Below, one piece after another: positions 37,993-48,962 of a stretch of DNA of 64,000 nucleotides. The DNA is from Candolleomyces eurysporus (taxonomy: Eukaryota; Basidiomycota; Agaricomycetes; Agaricales; Psathyrellaceae): positions 62,001 through 126,000 of the forward strand of contig JANBPK010000806.1 of NCBI GenBank assembly GCA_027579435.1. Reading direction: 5' to 3'. The notes beneath the pieces are model-generated. The model ran no database searches, had not been told where the DNA came from, and was given only the letters and a program-made list of their open reading frames with translations. The stretch's first letter is position 1. Every line of letters starts with the position of its first letter. A program made the position numbers and the translations under genes.

Positions 37993-38398
37993 ATGTTTGG
38001 CACTATCTTCCAGGTCTCGCTTCTGCTCATCAACGCCATCGCCATCCTGAACGAAGAACGTTTCCTGGCCCGAAGTGCGCGGCTCAATTCCATGTGTCTG
38101 TCCTGAATGTTGACCACAGCTTTTTCGACTTCCTAGTTGGCTGGGTCTCGCCCTCACGTTCGGCCAGAAATGCAAATCCAGGCTTCCAACAGACTTACGA
38201 CCAAACCGGGTATGGAGACCAAGGGGACCTCGGGGTAAAAGCAAGGATGATAGACCTCATTAGTGCCGTTCGGACTCTCATGCGAAGTGCGTCTCCCTCG
38301 GATTCTATCTGTGTTCTACCCGCAGTCTGACAAATTGCATAGTACCTCTGATTGCCATAAATACTCTTGTAATCTTGTACGAGCTAGTCTGGGGATAG
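37993..38398 (+). CDS. YOS1: Yos1 / IER3IP1-like ER-Golgi transport protein
   Basis: A very small membrane protein of about 90 residues in three exons. Exon 1: MFGTIFQVSLLLINAIAILN then EERFLAR; exon 2 starts IGWVSPSRSA and ends RMIDLISAVRTLMR; exon 3: IPLIAINTLVILYELVWG. Two hydrophobic helices flank a soluble loop. The NAIAILNEERFLARIGW stretch and the small size are diagnostic for Yos1/IER3IP1, which works with Yip1 and Yif1 in COPII vesicle transport. Its short exons mean automatic gene callers could miss it. Stop TAG 38396-38398. Confidence 0.9.
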
Positions 38399-38499
38399 GA
38401 ATATGTGTCATTTCCAAACACGCGCCCATACCCGTGGTGCCCGAGTGTCCCCTTCAACTTTGCACCCACTAAGAATCAAGATCCTTCCATCATTCTTGG

Positions 38500-39477
38500 T
38501 CATTCGGTAGTTAATCCGCCTCTATTGAGCCGCCGATACTCGTCCTCGATTTGTTTGACGAAGTCCGATGTTTGATGGCCGCCCTAGAGCGACAATCCCC
38601 GGTATGTAGTCAGTTTGGAATGGCACGTCGGTTTAACCCCATACCTCGCATTCTTTCCAAGTTCCATCATGTACACACGTTTTGCGATGATTGATTAGGA
38701 TTGTGCAACTTTTACTGCACAGACAGAAGGGGATTTTTAATATGGTCAAGCGCCCGCAGCTGCCGAGTTTATGACACAAAGTGTACTCACCTTATCTTTA
38801 ATTCTTGGCCTTTCAGAACACTTCGCTTTAAAAGTTCGATTCCTTCTTCGCCGGTCCCACTTCCATCAAAACCTGCACATTTCCCTACCCCGGACGTCTT
38901 CCAATCAATTCCTGCTGTCTCGGCACAGTTCAATGCTACTTCCGGAAGTCCGATCCTGTATCGCCCTTGAAAGTTCTGGCACTGGACAAACTCCCACCAC
39001 TTTGGCTTGGAAGTGTGGGCTTCGACGCATAGTTGCTGTACATTTCCGGCGCATTCGTCAGCCCCATGTAGACACTTCACACCGAATACGGGTTCGGAAG
39101 GGTCCAGCCTAGTTCGAGTTGAGTGTCCCGCAGCATAGCAGCGCTCTACACAAACCACTCTACCTGGCCACATAGACAAGTGATATGTTGACCTTGTCTC
39201 CGACGGTCCTGAGGACTTCGTTGAATACCGATTCGCAGATGAGAGCGTCAGGGCAGCGACTCATCACGCCGAGCTGGACCGGGACCTTGACATCGTCCGG
39301 TAGAGTCGGGGCGATGTCAGAGGTGTCATGAACACGAAACACCAATGGCAAATAGCTCGCTAGTGCTGAAGTTGGACCAAGGAGGAGATTCAGATATTTC
39401 ACAGAGATGAGCATGTTGGTGGGCGGGAGAAGGATTGCCCTGTAGTTTTCCTCCCCAAGGGCTGTCTCTCGGCTCAT
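38500..39477 (-). CDS. GILT-like thiol reductase family protein
   Basis: The signature CLHGADECAGNVQQLC matches the GILT pattern CxHGxxECxxNxxxxC. Before it, VPVQLGVMSRCPDALICESV holds the redox site region, but as CPDALIC rather than CxxC. Downstream come WWEFVQCQNFQGRYRIGL, LNCAETAGIDW and SGVGKCAGFDGSG, and near the end KTCVHDGTWKECEGGHQTSD. GILT proteins reduce disulfides in acidic compartments. The N-terminus has a hydrophobic segment (YLNLLLGPTSALASYLPLVF) that may act as signal or anchor. Several in-frame ATGs exist (39513, 39498, 39477, 39414); 39477 (MSRETALGEE) is my choice and is uncertain. Stop TGA 38500-38502. Confidence 0.82.
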
Positions 39478-39636
39478 TGACCCATTCGATTGCGTCATTA
39501 TGTTACTCAGCATCGGCGTCCTGAGTGCTTTATCGTCCGTGGCCGCGATGGAGGCATTAAATTCGATTTTTAAAATATCGTAGAAAACACTAGGCGATGT
39601 TCGTAAAGCTTGTTCGTAAACCTTGATAGCACGACA

Positions 39637-40444
39637 TTAGCGTGCCCCTTTGCTAGCCGTTTCCCAAATCTTTTTTGTCTCCTCGTCCGATGATGATGGA
39701 ACAAAGTATCGACATCGTGTTTGAAAAGCTGCAAAAGAATACAAAGGATTTTACTCAGCCCAACGCCTCATCATGATATGTTCCCATAATCACTAACCGT
39801 CTACGACGCGCTTTCTAACAATTGATTCAACGACTAGTTCGTTATGAACATGATTTCGCTACCCCAGATATGTCAATTCTTGTGGACCCATGACAGATAG
39901 ATAGACTGATAAGTGACACACCTGAACTTCATCTGAAAAGATTGCCGCCTGTGTTCTCCGTTGGGATGCAGGATCCTGCGTCTGGTCCTGAAGAGCAGCT
40001 CGTTTCTCTTCCAGTGATTGGTCAACCACCGATACACAGTAGTTAACCAGTTGTGTCCGGCGCTTCCAGTTCTCTAGAAGGGATGAATACACGAGCCTCA
40101 GACACCGAGCCAGTATTGGACTTGCCAACAAGTTCTCTCCACACCGCAATGCACGCCTGGTTCTGGGAGTTGCCTGGTCCCGCTCCTTGTCGTTCCCGGT
40201 CAGCATCACGAGCCAGTGCGTTTGCTCGGTTTAGTCGCATGATTATTGTATCATCCAGTCGTCTATATTCCTTCAGAATCTCTAGAGTCAATAGTATGTC
40301 AAGAAGTATCATTCGTAGTCGTAAAGGCGCACCTTTGAATAGAGATAGATCCTGACATGTTGCTGGAGTAACGCGAACAGTCTGTTGTTTACTTGATGGA
40401 GCCTGCAAGGCAATGCTCCCTAGTTGTGGGCTTCTGGTCGACAT
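39637..40444 (-). CDS. MIX23: MIX23 / CCDC58 family mitochondrial intermembrane-space protein
   Basis: Conserved features are CQDLSLFK then EILKEYRRLDDTIIMRLNRA, a middle cysteine (QLVNYCVSVVDQSLEEKRAA) and the C-terminal motif VVESIVRKRVVDAFQTRCRY. The same order of cysteines and helices occurs in human CCDC58 and yeast Mix23, Mia40 substrates that support import into mitochondria. Five exons; the frame shifts at each intron, e.g. FK|EILKEY at about 40280-40342. Start ATG 40442-40444 (MSTRSPQLG). The end reads SSDEETKKIWETASKGAR, stop TAA 39637-39639. Confidence 0.87.
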
Positions 40445-42000
40445 TCAGATAAGTAGACACGGAGGTCAATTTATTTGTGATGCAAGAGCGACCGAGTTTC
40501 AAAGTTGTGAGCAAAAGGCTCTTCGTCGCAGTGAACACCTGGCGTGCTGCGTCCCTTACACCCGTGTGAAAAGCATTCACCTGCCGACGGCCGTCGATCA
40601 ATCGCCGTTGCCGACAAGTATCTATTTTTAGTTGTTGGATACTCGTGAGACTGACCTTCGCAAGTTGGCACTCCGGTGCATTCGTGGTGTTAAAATGCCG
40701 TACGATTTCGCAAGTCCATGCTCGTGCTGTGAAGAAAAAAATAGATCATATTCTGGAACACAAGCGAAACTTTTTCACCGTTGCAATAACCCCTCAGTGT
40801 ACTCGACTGGATCATGCCGCTGCATCCGCCGACACTGATACTAACAAGAGGAGAATAACAGCATTCACAGTGCCGAGATTCCTTTTACTTGCCTACAAAC
40901 TCACATGGCTTACTTTGTTATTTCAAGGCGTTATTCCGCCCCTGGTGGGCAAAGCATTTGTTGTATTACCTACTCGCATGCCAGTGTGTTCTATTGAGTC
41001 GGGCTTCTGAAAATACACGCGCTAAACGAATCTCCTGTTGAGGCTTCCTTTTTGTGAATTTCCCCTGTACACGAGCCCACAAAATAATGTTGACATTTAG
41101 AAACTCGACTATTCCTTTTCTTCTATATTTGTTTTCCATGCTTCCTATTGTCCGGTTGTGTGCACAGTGCAAACCTTTAACCGAATTCAGAAGAATTTTC
41201 TCGAAAGGGTTCCCGGATGACCCTTCAAGTCCGATAGGGGTTCTCCGTAAGTCTATCATAAGTAGGTACACATTGAATTCAAATTTTCATTCACTTTTGC
41301 CGCTGTTTCAATGCACGAGTGCACTCCATCAACACCACCTCCTGGATTGTCTACTCAATGGCGGCATGCCCGAGCGCCAAGCCCACGGTTGACGGCACAA
41401 TTGAGTGACAATGAGCCATCTATCGCCCAGGATATCGTGGATGTCGGACTTGCACATGATCCCATCAAGTCAAATAGTTTCAACGTCAACTTTTTCAAGG
41501 CGCTTGTGGGCTACGAACATATGCGGGGACTTTCAGCGCCATCAGTCGGTGATGAGTTCCTAGCCCCATCTAGAGATTTGTTCAAATTTCAGACCAAGTT
41601 CGGAAATGTTTAGCGTTTTTACCAGAAAGTCGCCTAATTCGCCTCCTTGATCCTGCCGAATACAGCGTTTGTCAGTCACCCGACCGGTCACCGAGCCTGG
41701 TTGACCTCAACCAAGTCCTCAGAACAGTGTATCGAGCGACGATGATCACGGCCAAGCATGATCACCGATGTAACCGTGTGTGCTGTAGCTCAAGATCGCG
41801 CCAGGGTTCAAAACTATCATTTGTTGGGATTGAATTGTGCTATACTAAGTACTACATATACAAGGAAGATTGAGTAATTACTTCAAACATATGCATGGAC
41901 CCTTTATGGCCGAGACATAGATGACCAGGAAGATAATAAATATTAATAAATCAAGGCGGCAACCGACAGCAATGGAAAGCGAGGAAAGTGAATAGGAAAT
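40445..42000. other. Gene-poor 1.55 kb stretch
   Basis: No frame has homology I recognise. The best candidate is a short signal-peptide frame from ATG 41088 (see its own entry). The 41600-41930 part is AT-rich with many stops. I see no terminal repeats or transposase. Confidence 0.5.
41088..41613 (+). CDS. Possible small secreted protein (weak)
   Basis: ATG 41088 opens with MLTFRNSTIPFLLYLFSMLP then IVRLCAQC, a good signal peptide, and runs to a GTAAGT donor at 41250. A later open frame (to stop 41611-41613) reads SIAQDIVDVGLAHDPIKSNS and DLFKFQTKFGNV in another frame, so an intron could join them. I cannot place the acceptor with confidence and know no family. Could be a chance frame. Confidence 0.2.
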
Positions 42001-43668
42001 CTATTGAACAAGCAGGTGACGGATCTCATTGAATTCCATCTTGACGCGAGCTTTCTTGACGACCTTATCGGGATGCTCAACCCGATAGTGTTTGTGTCTA
42101 CGAGCAGGATCACTGAAGCATGCATCGCAATGCTCGCACTTCAATGGTTTTTGGAAGGTACTAAAAAGAGTCCATCAGGAAACGGGAGATTATCAGAAGT
42201 AGATAAAAACGCACTGCACTGATCGAATATGGATGTCCAAGGAAGTTTTCTGTGATGGACACAAGTTAAACCTTGTCCGAGTTTGCATAGTGCACGGGCA
42301 GCTGTACTCACCTGAGGGAAAGGCTTCTGACATTCTGGGCAGACATGAGGTCTATGGAGTTGAGTTTCCGTTAGTCGGTAAAAGGTGCGAGAGCTAGTAT
42401 CAGCCACTTACTTCACTCCCAAGTGAACGGACTCCACATGTCTTTTCGCCAGTTGCTTCTTGCCGGTGTAATTGCAGGGTTCACCGTTATGCTTCTTCCA
42501 CCTGCACCTGAACATGACAGGGCCAGTTCCTTTTAATCTCCCAGCTCTCTCAACGTATTCTTCCCAAGCAGAACCAGGATCCGCAGCATTGCTTCCTGTC
42601 GGCCCATATACCCGAGGAGGTGCTGAGCCGTAGTCAGAAGAATGCGAGGGAGAATGATGATATCTCCTTGGCCGGTCCGCAGGTGGTAGACTGAGCACAG
42701 AGTTGGACCTTGGCGAGGACATGTCAATATCAGACTCGTAGAATTCTGTTGGTGGAGAACTTTGCTCGGGATACAGCCTTCCAACCTTCTCGCCACAGGG
42801 ATGCGATCTTGATGGGTAAGGAATATAACCACGAGCATAACCATCACTATAGTTTATGTCGAAATCAGTCAGTAAGAGATTACAACGAGAGGTGTCATAG
42901 CACTATGACATACTCTGAATCAGAGTCCACAGAACAATGCCGAATGCTGAGGTCTCCGGGGTATGAATATGGCGAAGTAGCCAATCTTGGGTCCCGGCAG
43001 GCAATATCTACAGGCGTATATGGCCTTCCGGATCGATACGAGTCTGACCGCAGCGAGGAAGACGAGGACGGCCGGCTGGAGCTGTTCAAAATGCAACTAC
43101 TCCCGCTTACAGCCGTATAGGATGACGAAGGACCACGCGAGCTCGACTCAGGAAGAGGGTGATTTATGCGAAACCGACGAAGGCTGTCCAGTCCATCACC
43201 CGCACTGTTGAAAGAGATACCATGTCAGTTGATGACGGAGAGATCAAGTCATTAGCGCTAAGCGCACCTTGAAGGTAAAGATCCGTTCCAAAGTTCCCGC
43301 AAAGAAGGCAGAGTTTGTGATTTTTGATCGTCACCCGAGTCGGTGTCACCGGAGGGAGAAGGGCCCCTAAATTTTCTCTGTCAGAATGTCACTCACAAAC
43401 TTGGAAAGTAGTAGATCACCTAACAGAACTGCCTGTACAGCTTAGTCTTGGTAAGTCGTCACCCTCGCAGACCGCCATTCTGTCTAGTGGACAGTCAGAA
43501 TCACATAGTCGGGGACCTTGCAAACGACATACCTTCACGATGCGATGACAACGGCCTCAGGCTGAAGCTGGGGGACGGCGAGCTGACATCGTCCCGGTCG
43601 CTCCGAGCCGACGAGGTAGCGTACCTATAACGCGGGGAAGGGGATGGGGAAGGAGAGACTGAGGCCAT
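42001..43668 (-). CDS. C2H2 zinc-finger protein, probable transcription factor
   Basis: The C-terminal part has three fingers: CRWKKHNGEPCNYTGKKQL with HVESVH, then RPHVCPECQKPFPQ with KTSLDIHIRSVQC, and LKCEHCDACFSDPARRHKHY with RVEH. The N-terminal two thirds is disordered and rich in Ser and Pro (MASVSPSPSPSPRY; SSSRPSSSSSLRSDSYRSGR), as in regulators. The first finger is long and unusual. At least six exons. Start ATG 43666-43668; stop TAG at 42001-42003 after EFNEIRHLLVQ. Its DNA target is unknown. Confidence 0.78.
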
Positions 43669-44294
43669 GCTCGCAATGGGATGGGGAGGGAGTCAGAGAT
43701 ATGGAGCCTTGTCAGGAAGGGAGGAGGTAAGTCTAAGCAAATCAAGGTGATAGAATAGTCCCGGCTTTATATAACGGTACACCCTGGCACGTACACAGAA
43801 CTTCGGATGTTTGGCCATTTCGGGCCTGCAGGAGATCGCCCAGCGGCGTGCCTACAAATATAACAGGGGAGATCTGAGATGCCATAAGTTTCAAAACAGA
43901 ACTCAGCGGAAACTCAGCGACAATGGTTCGCCTTATGGATTAATTTGGCCCGTAAGCGGGATNAAAAAAGGTTTGTGTGTATCATCTACTAATGGGGATA
44001 GGATCATGCACAGGCTGTCTCGGCCGCGCCCACACGCTTCCGCATCCAGAAACAGCTTCGCTCTATACGCACCCACAAACGGACAACGACCTGAGCCAGA
44101 AGCCCGAGTGCAATACAAGCACCGTCAATGTTGTGCCTACAACATGAACATCCGACAAGTTCGTTAAAACAAAACACAGACGTGATTGCCTCTGATATCA
44201 ACTAAATCGACCGATTAAAACAATATACTTTCGACAGCGTATGGGGGTGTGCCCACACTACGGTCTACCGAACAAAAGAAGGACGGTGCATCTT
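43669..44294. other. Intergenic 0.6 kb upstream of the C2H2 gene
   Basis: Promoter of the zinc-finger gene and 3' end of the next gene; contains an N at 43963. No coding frame supported. Confidence 0.5.
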
Positions 44295-44864
44295 TCAGAG
44301 TTCCAGGGGTTTGAATGGGGACGCCGTTGAATTGCCATCGGATTCCATCATGCTCCAATCTTCCTCTTCTGCTTCAAGTGTGGGGGCCATCGCTGGAGGG
44401 CGGGACTGGCTGGCTGCGCCAAAGGTCAGAACGCTGTCTGACATTGCTTTGCGGTAGGATCTGAGAGGTTTAATCGGACGCGACTCGGCAAGCTTGACTC
44501 CCTCGAGGTCCATTGCAGTTCCATGCGAGTGTTTGGAATCCAAATCATCATCATTAGTTTCATCATCGAGCACTGTCCGATTCCGCTTTGGAATTGAATG
44601 GGGATTGGTCGTGGCCGATGGTTGGTTAGAGAACACATCGCGCAGAGTGTCGTTCGCCGAACGGAAGATGGTTCCCGTCGTCTGGTGTCTGGCAAACGAG
44701 TGGGAACTTGGCGGAGTCATATACCCTTGGGCGACACCTATTTCAAGGCAGAAAATACGATTAGTACGGGTAGCAGCCACAAGGAGCTGGTTGACCGACT
44801 TCGCCTGACGCGGGCGCCTACATTTCTGAGCTGCAGGCTGATATCCTCGGGAAGACTTAGCCAT
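44295..44864 (-). CDS. Hypothetical protein, disordered
   Basis: An open frame of 189 codons from ATG 44862-44864 to TGA at 44295. It is basic at the start (MAKSSRGYQPAAQKCRRPRQ), then Ser/Thr- and acid-rich, ending EEEDWSMMESDGNSTASPFK then PLEL. A TACTAAT branch-like site followed by an ag near 44741 suggests a possible short intron in the N-terminal part, so the first exon may differ. No domain recognised. The steady composition and absence of stops argue for a real gene, but support is modest. Confidence 0.5.
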   Translation of the reverse strand: MAKSSRGYQPAAQKCRRPRQAKSVNQLLVAATRTNRIFCLEIGVAQGYMTPPSSHSFARHQTTGTIFRSANDTLRDVFSNQPSATTNPHSIPKRNRTVLDDETNDDDLDSKHSHGTAMDLEGVKLAESRPIKPLRSYRKAMSDSVLTFGAASQSRPPAMAPTLEAEEEDWSMMESDGNSTASPFKPLEL

Positions 44865-45418
44865 ACCCTGTCAGCGCATAGCAGATATAGCAAGGTGGTG
44901 AATCAGCACCTGTTCTGTGGCGATAAACCAGATTCCCTCTGTTGGTCGGCCTGTGCGTCCGTATGGTCCTGCGTCTGAGACGACATGCGAGAATGAGGGA
45001 CGACAAGGAACGGCCCAGCCGTCCTTTCGAGTGGGCTGGACCGGAATGATGGCGGGCCGGTTGCTGCTACAACTTCACACGTCTGCTCGTGAAGCTCTCA
45101 ACCAGGAATCGGGGCTTGCTTGTATGTAAATCGTACATCGTTGAGGATTCCAATTGTGCTCGCAGAGTATATTCGACTGTTGACATGGTGCAATGTGAAA
45201 TGCACAANTTTTTCTTGTCTTTTGAGACAGCCTAAGCAGACGCCCACGGTGATGCGGCAACGTCTTGAAATGGAATTGCTGATTGCACCAAACCAGGAGT
45301 TGCATTCTTCCTTGATCATCGCCGCTGGCCTTGAGCTCGACGGTTGCCAGGTGCCCCACGGTTGACGTCGAGGGCTTGTTGTCGTCTTCAACAGCCTTCA
45401 GGGCTTGGCTGTAGGCGA
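44865..45418. other. Divergent intergenic region (hypothetical / kelch protein)
   Basis: About 550 bases with an N at 45209; no coding frame supported. Confidence 0.5.
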
Positions 45419-48400
45419 ATGGCCACGGCCCTTTTGCTCTGCGTTCTGTCGTATTGTTTCCAAGCTTCCACGGCTCAATCCATTTCAACAAACACACCGG
45501 TCCCACCCCTACAATGGATTAATCTCTCACCCTACCTTCAAGGGTCTACGGCGCCACCACCCTTGCGAGACGTCTCTTTGGGCTATGATGAATCCAGGTA
45601 TTGTCTTCCTAAATCTTTGTGTGCACTCTGCTTATCGCCAGCAGTCGATCTCTTGTTGTATTTGGAGGCGAGTCAGAGGGTGGTTTCGTCCAGTCACAGA
45701 CGTATCTGTAGGTTCTCGTGTGGTCAATGTGGCGTCAGGAGATATTGACCCATTCTCGCAGGTTGAATATGAATAATTTGACCTGGTCAACACCGTCTCC
45801 ACCCCCCAGCTTGGTTCGGTCACCCCCTGGTCGTTGCTCTGCAGTTTCTGGCATAGATTTTGCTGCTAGCAAGTAAGTCGTCCAGGTTCTGATATTTTCC
45901 GGCCCTCTAAACGGTGTGCTAGTCGACATTCGTTTATAATAATCGGAGGCAAGGGATCAAACGGTGTTGCGCTGGATGACATATGGGTAAGCACGATTTC
46001 TGGTACCTCTACCCCACACACCAGGTTAATCTGCATAACAGTCTTTCGATTTCACCAATCAATTCTGGTCTCAAGTCACGCCTACCAACGCTGGTCCAGC
46101 TCCGAGATGGGGTGCTTCAGGAGGCATCGACATTCGAACAACTCCAGTTCAGGATACCATTCTTCCCGGGCCCAACAATACCCTCTACTTGGCCGGTGGA
46201 TTCGATGCAACCACGACATACCCTCTTTCTGATGTTTGGAAGCTGAATATATCTGGAATTCTCTCTGCCAACCTTCCCGACGATGTTCGAGCCAGTTGGG
46301 AGAAAGTGTCTCTGGGGACGTCACTGCCAGCCAGAACGCGTCAAGGTGGTACCATTATTGGCCAACAGATTGTATCTACTGGCGGCTGCGATACGACTAT
46401 TCAAGAAAGCAGCGAAGATTCTTCTTGTGCGCGACAGGAAACCTACATCACCGACGCTGTAGCCGGTTCATCTGTCTCTCCTGGACCATGCCCAGCACCA
46501 AGACTCGATCCTGTTATAGTGCCAAATTTCAATACCTACTCCACCAACTTCGCGTCTCAGGTTTTTCTCGCATTAGGAATCCTTAACGGTACCCTGTGGG
46601 ATGACGGGGGCTCTCTCTCGCGCGGCGAAATCGTATGTCCCCTGCATGTTTACGTCTTCACGGCCATTAAACTGATTCACATCTAGGACGTCCTTGACAT
46701 TAACACAGGATCTTGGAGTAGAATTTTACCGTCACCCGATCCTGGGAGAGATGGACAATCAACATACCCAACTCCAAGGGAGGGAGCCGCTGCTTTTTCC
46801 TACGACCGGGCGCTCGTTGGCACAGCTCGAAATGGCATTTCGGACACCATTGTAAGCTCTCTTGAAATTTCTCAATCTTCTTTGATATCCTTAGCCGAAA
46901 TCCATTCTAGATTTTTGGCGGTCGTGATGCCTCCGGCAACTACCTTTCGGATGTGTGGATTTTGCGAAGCTATCGAGATTCTCTGACATCCTCCACAGCC
47001 AGATGGACCGGCTATGGGGACGGCACTTTACGAACCGGCATTGACGCTGATGGATCGGGAGTCACCATTCAATATCTCAATAGCTGTCCTACCATGAAAG
47101 ATTTGCCGGTACCAAACAACGGGAGCACGCCTGGCCTCCCGACACCATCGCAGCCAACACAATATGCAGATACCCTTGATACCGGTTTCATCCACAAACT
47201 CTTCTCCCCCCTTTCTCTCTCCCTCTTACTCCTGGCATTGTTCTCATCCCGCTTCTTCTCTTCATCGACCTTTACCTCGAGCAAACAGCATCGAATTGGT
47301 TTGTTGCTAGCCGTCGCCCTCTCTATCGGTGCCTACTTGCTTGGAATTGTCGGCTTCGCTTTCTCCTTCTCTTCCCTAACGGTTGTCAACGCACAGGGTA
47401 CCTCTCAGCAGCAGAAAAGGCACATCTCAACACCACACAGCAGAGCTGCTATCGTTTTCTTCCTGTTTCTTTACGTACTTACCCCATGTTTACTTCTCGC
47501 TTCATTCGCGCTCTCCCGTTTGCGCCAGTCACGATCTGTACGATACGACGGAGCCAGTGGCACAACAGCTCTTCGACGCACCGGCACCAACACCACCGCT
47601 GAGAAGCTCGGCTCCTATCTAGCAACTCCTTCACCGTCAATCAATGGCCTATGCTCTGCCCCTTCATCTCCACGACCACGAACACAATCAACAACCTTAC
47701 CCCGACGTAGTCTGGAAGGCATGTCGACTGACGGAGAATCGACGGCATCCGCACCACCTCGTCGTGGTTTCGAAGTCCTGAATCGACCGGCCAATAGGAA
47801 GCTCAGACCAGCCGATACCTGGTCTGCCGCAATGCACAATGCATCACCGTCCTCGCCCTCTTCAAGAAGCCTCGGTGATATAGACTGGCTATTGCGTAGA
47901 AGAAGCCTGAACGCGGTGGTAAGTCTCGCAGTATCAATCATTGACGTTCCGTTGATTCATGTGCTTTCTAGGGCGAACTCGATTACGCATTAAGTATGGC
48001 GCACAATGCACAACGAAACAGTGCTGCCAACGGCGGACCTGCTTANCCCCCCTTCCCTACACCCAACCCCTGGGAGCCATGACACTCCGTCCGTCTTGAT
48101 CATCGCGGCCTATGTCCTAGCACAGATAGGATTTCTGGGCCTCAACGTCATCACGTTAGTTGCGCTCTGGAAACACGCACCCCGCGCAGCATTCGTTGTT
48201 TTCCTGATCTGGGTAGTTCTATTCTACGCCCTTCTCGCTTTGGTTCCTCAACGGCTGGAAGTCGAGAGGCATATCCTGTCCGTGATTTCTCGTAAGAAGC
48301 AAGGGCAGCCGAATGTCCCTCCTACCGTTCCTTCGTCCCCTACTCCACCGCCAAACTCATCTCACGGACCGTACTTGCACACACCTTCTTTCACCAGGAC

Positions 48401-48569
48401 TATGCCCACCGACATGTCGTCAGGGAGACCTCGCAGTGCTGCTGAAGAAGACGACGACGATATTGACGAGGACACACGGCAGCGGATGATCGAAGCAGAG
48501 ATGGACAGGCGGGAGGTTTCTATTATCACGATGCCCAAACGCAAACTATGGGTAGCCAACCCGTCATGA
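45419..48569 (+). CDS. Kelch/galactose-oxidase-like propeller protein with several membrane helices
   Basis: A signal peptide (MATALLLCVLSYCFQASTA) leads an extracellular propeller with kelch-type blades: LVVFGGESEGGFVQSQTYL, FIIIGGKGSNGVALDDIW, LYLAGGFDATTTYPLSDVWK, IVSTGGCDTTIQ and IIFGGRDASGNYLSDVWIL. Hydrophobic helices follow: LFSPLSLSLLLLALFSS (47190), IGLLLAVALSIGAYLLGIVG (47296), AAIVFFLFLYVLTPCLLLAS (47448), SVLIIAAYVLAQIGFLGLNV (48090) and AAFVVFLIWVVLFYALLALV (48188). A Ser/Pro-rich loop sits between helices 3 and 4, and an acidic tail (EEDDDDIDEDTRQRM) ends the protein. The N at 48046 breaks the frame; removing it joins the last two helices to the protein. Function unknown; it looks receptor- or wall-sensor-like by shape only. 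Confidence 0.82.
48046..48046. other. Single N beside a C run, frameshifts the kelch protein
   Basis: Before the N the frame reads NAQRNSAANGGPA; after it, the frame of the last two helices is one base out. Deleting the N gives a continuous reading frame. Confidence 0.8.
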
Positions 48570-48962
48570 CAGCGTTCACTTTGTGCTTTCTTTTCACGTT
48601 CTCCACGACAAGTAGCCGTAAACACATCTATTGCACTTCACGGACNAAAAAAAAGCGGACAGACATTGACAGTTCTATGGACAGTCGCCAGCTATTTGTT
48701 TTCCCCCTCCTCCTCCTACGTACTCCTACTGCACTTCTCATTCTCCTCCTTCACGTCAATGATATAAATATATATCAAGATTACTGTAGCCTTTGTATTG
48801 ATTAATGGCAAAATTGTCCGAGGGCTCATGCTAAGCTACGTATGTCGTATTGATATCTTGAATACAGTGCAGAAATGTGATGAAAGAACGAAACCCAGAG
48901 CATGAAAACGACAGAAAACTGAAGACTAAAAACTGAAAACTTACTAACCCCAGAGTTATGAA
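48570..48962. other. Convergent 3' region (kelch gene / disordered protein)
   Basis: AT-rich, with an N at 48646 next to a run of A. No coding frame supported. Confidence 0.5.
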
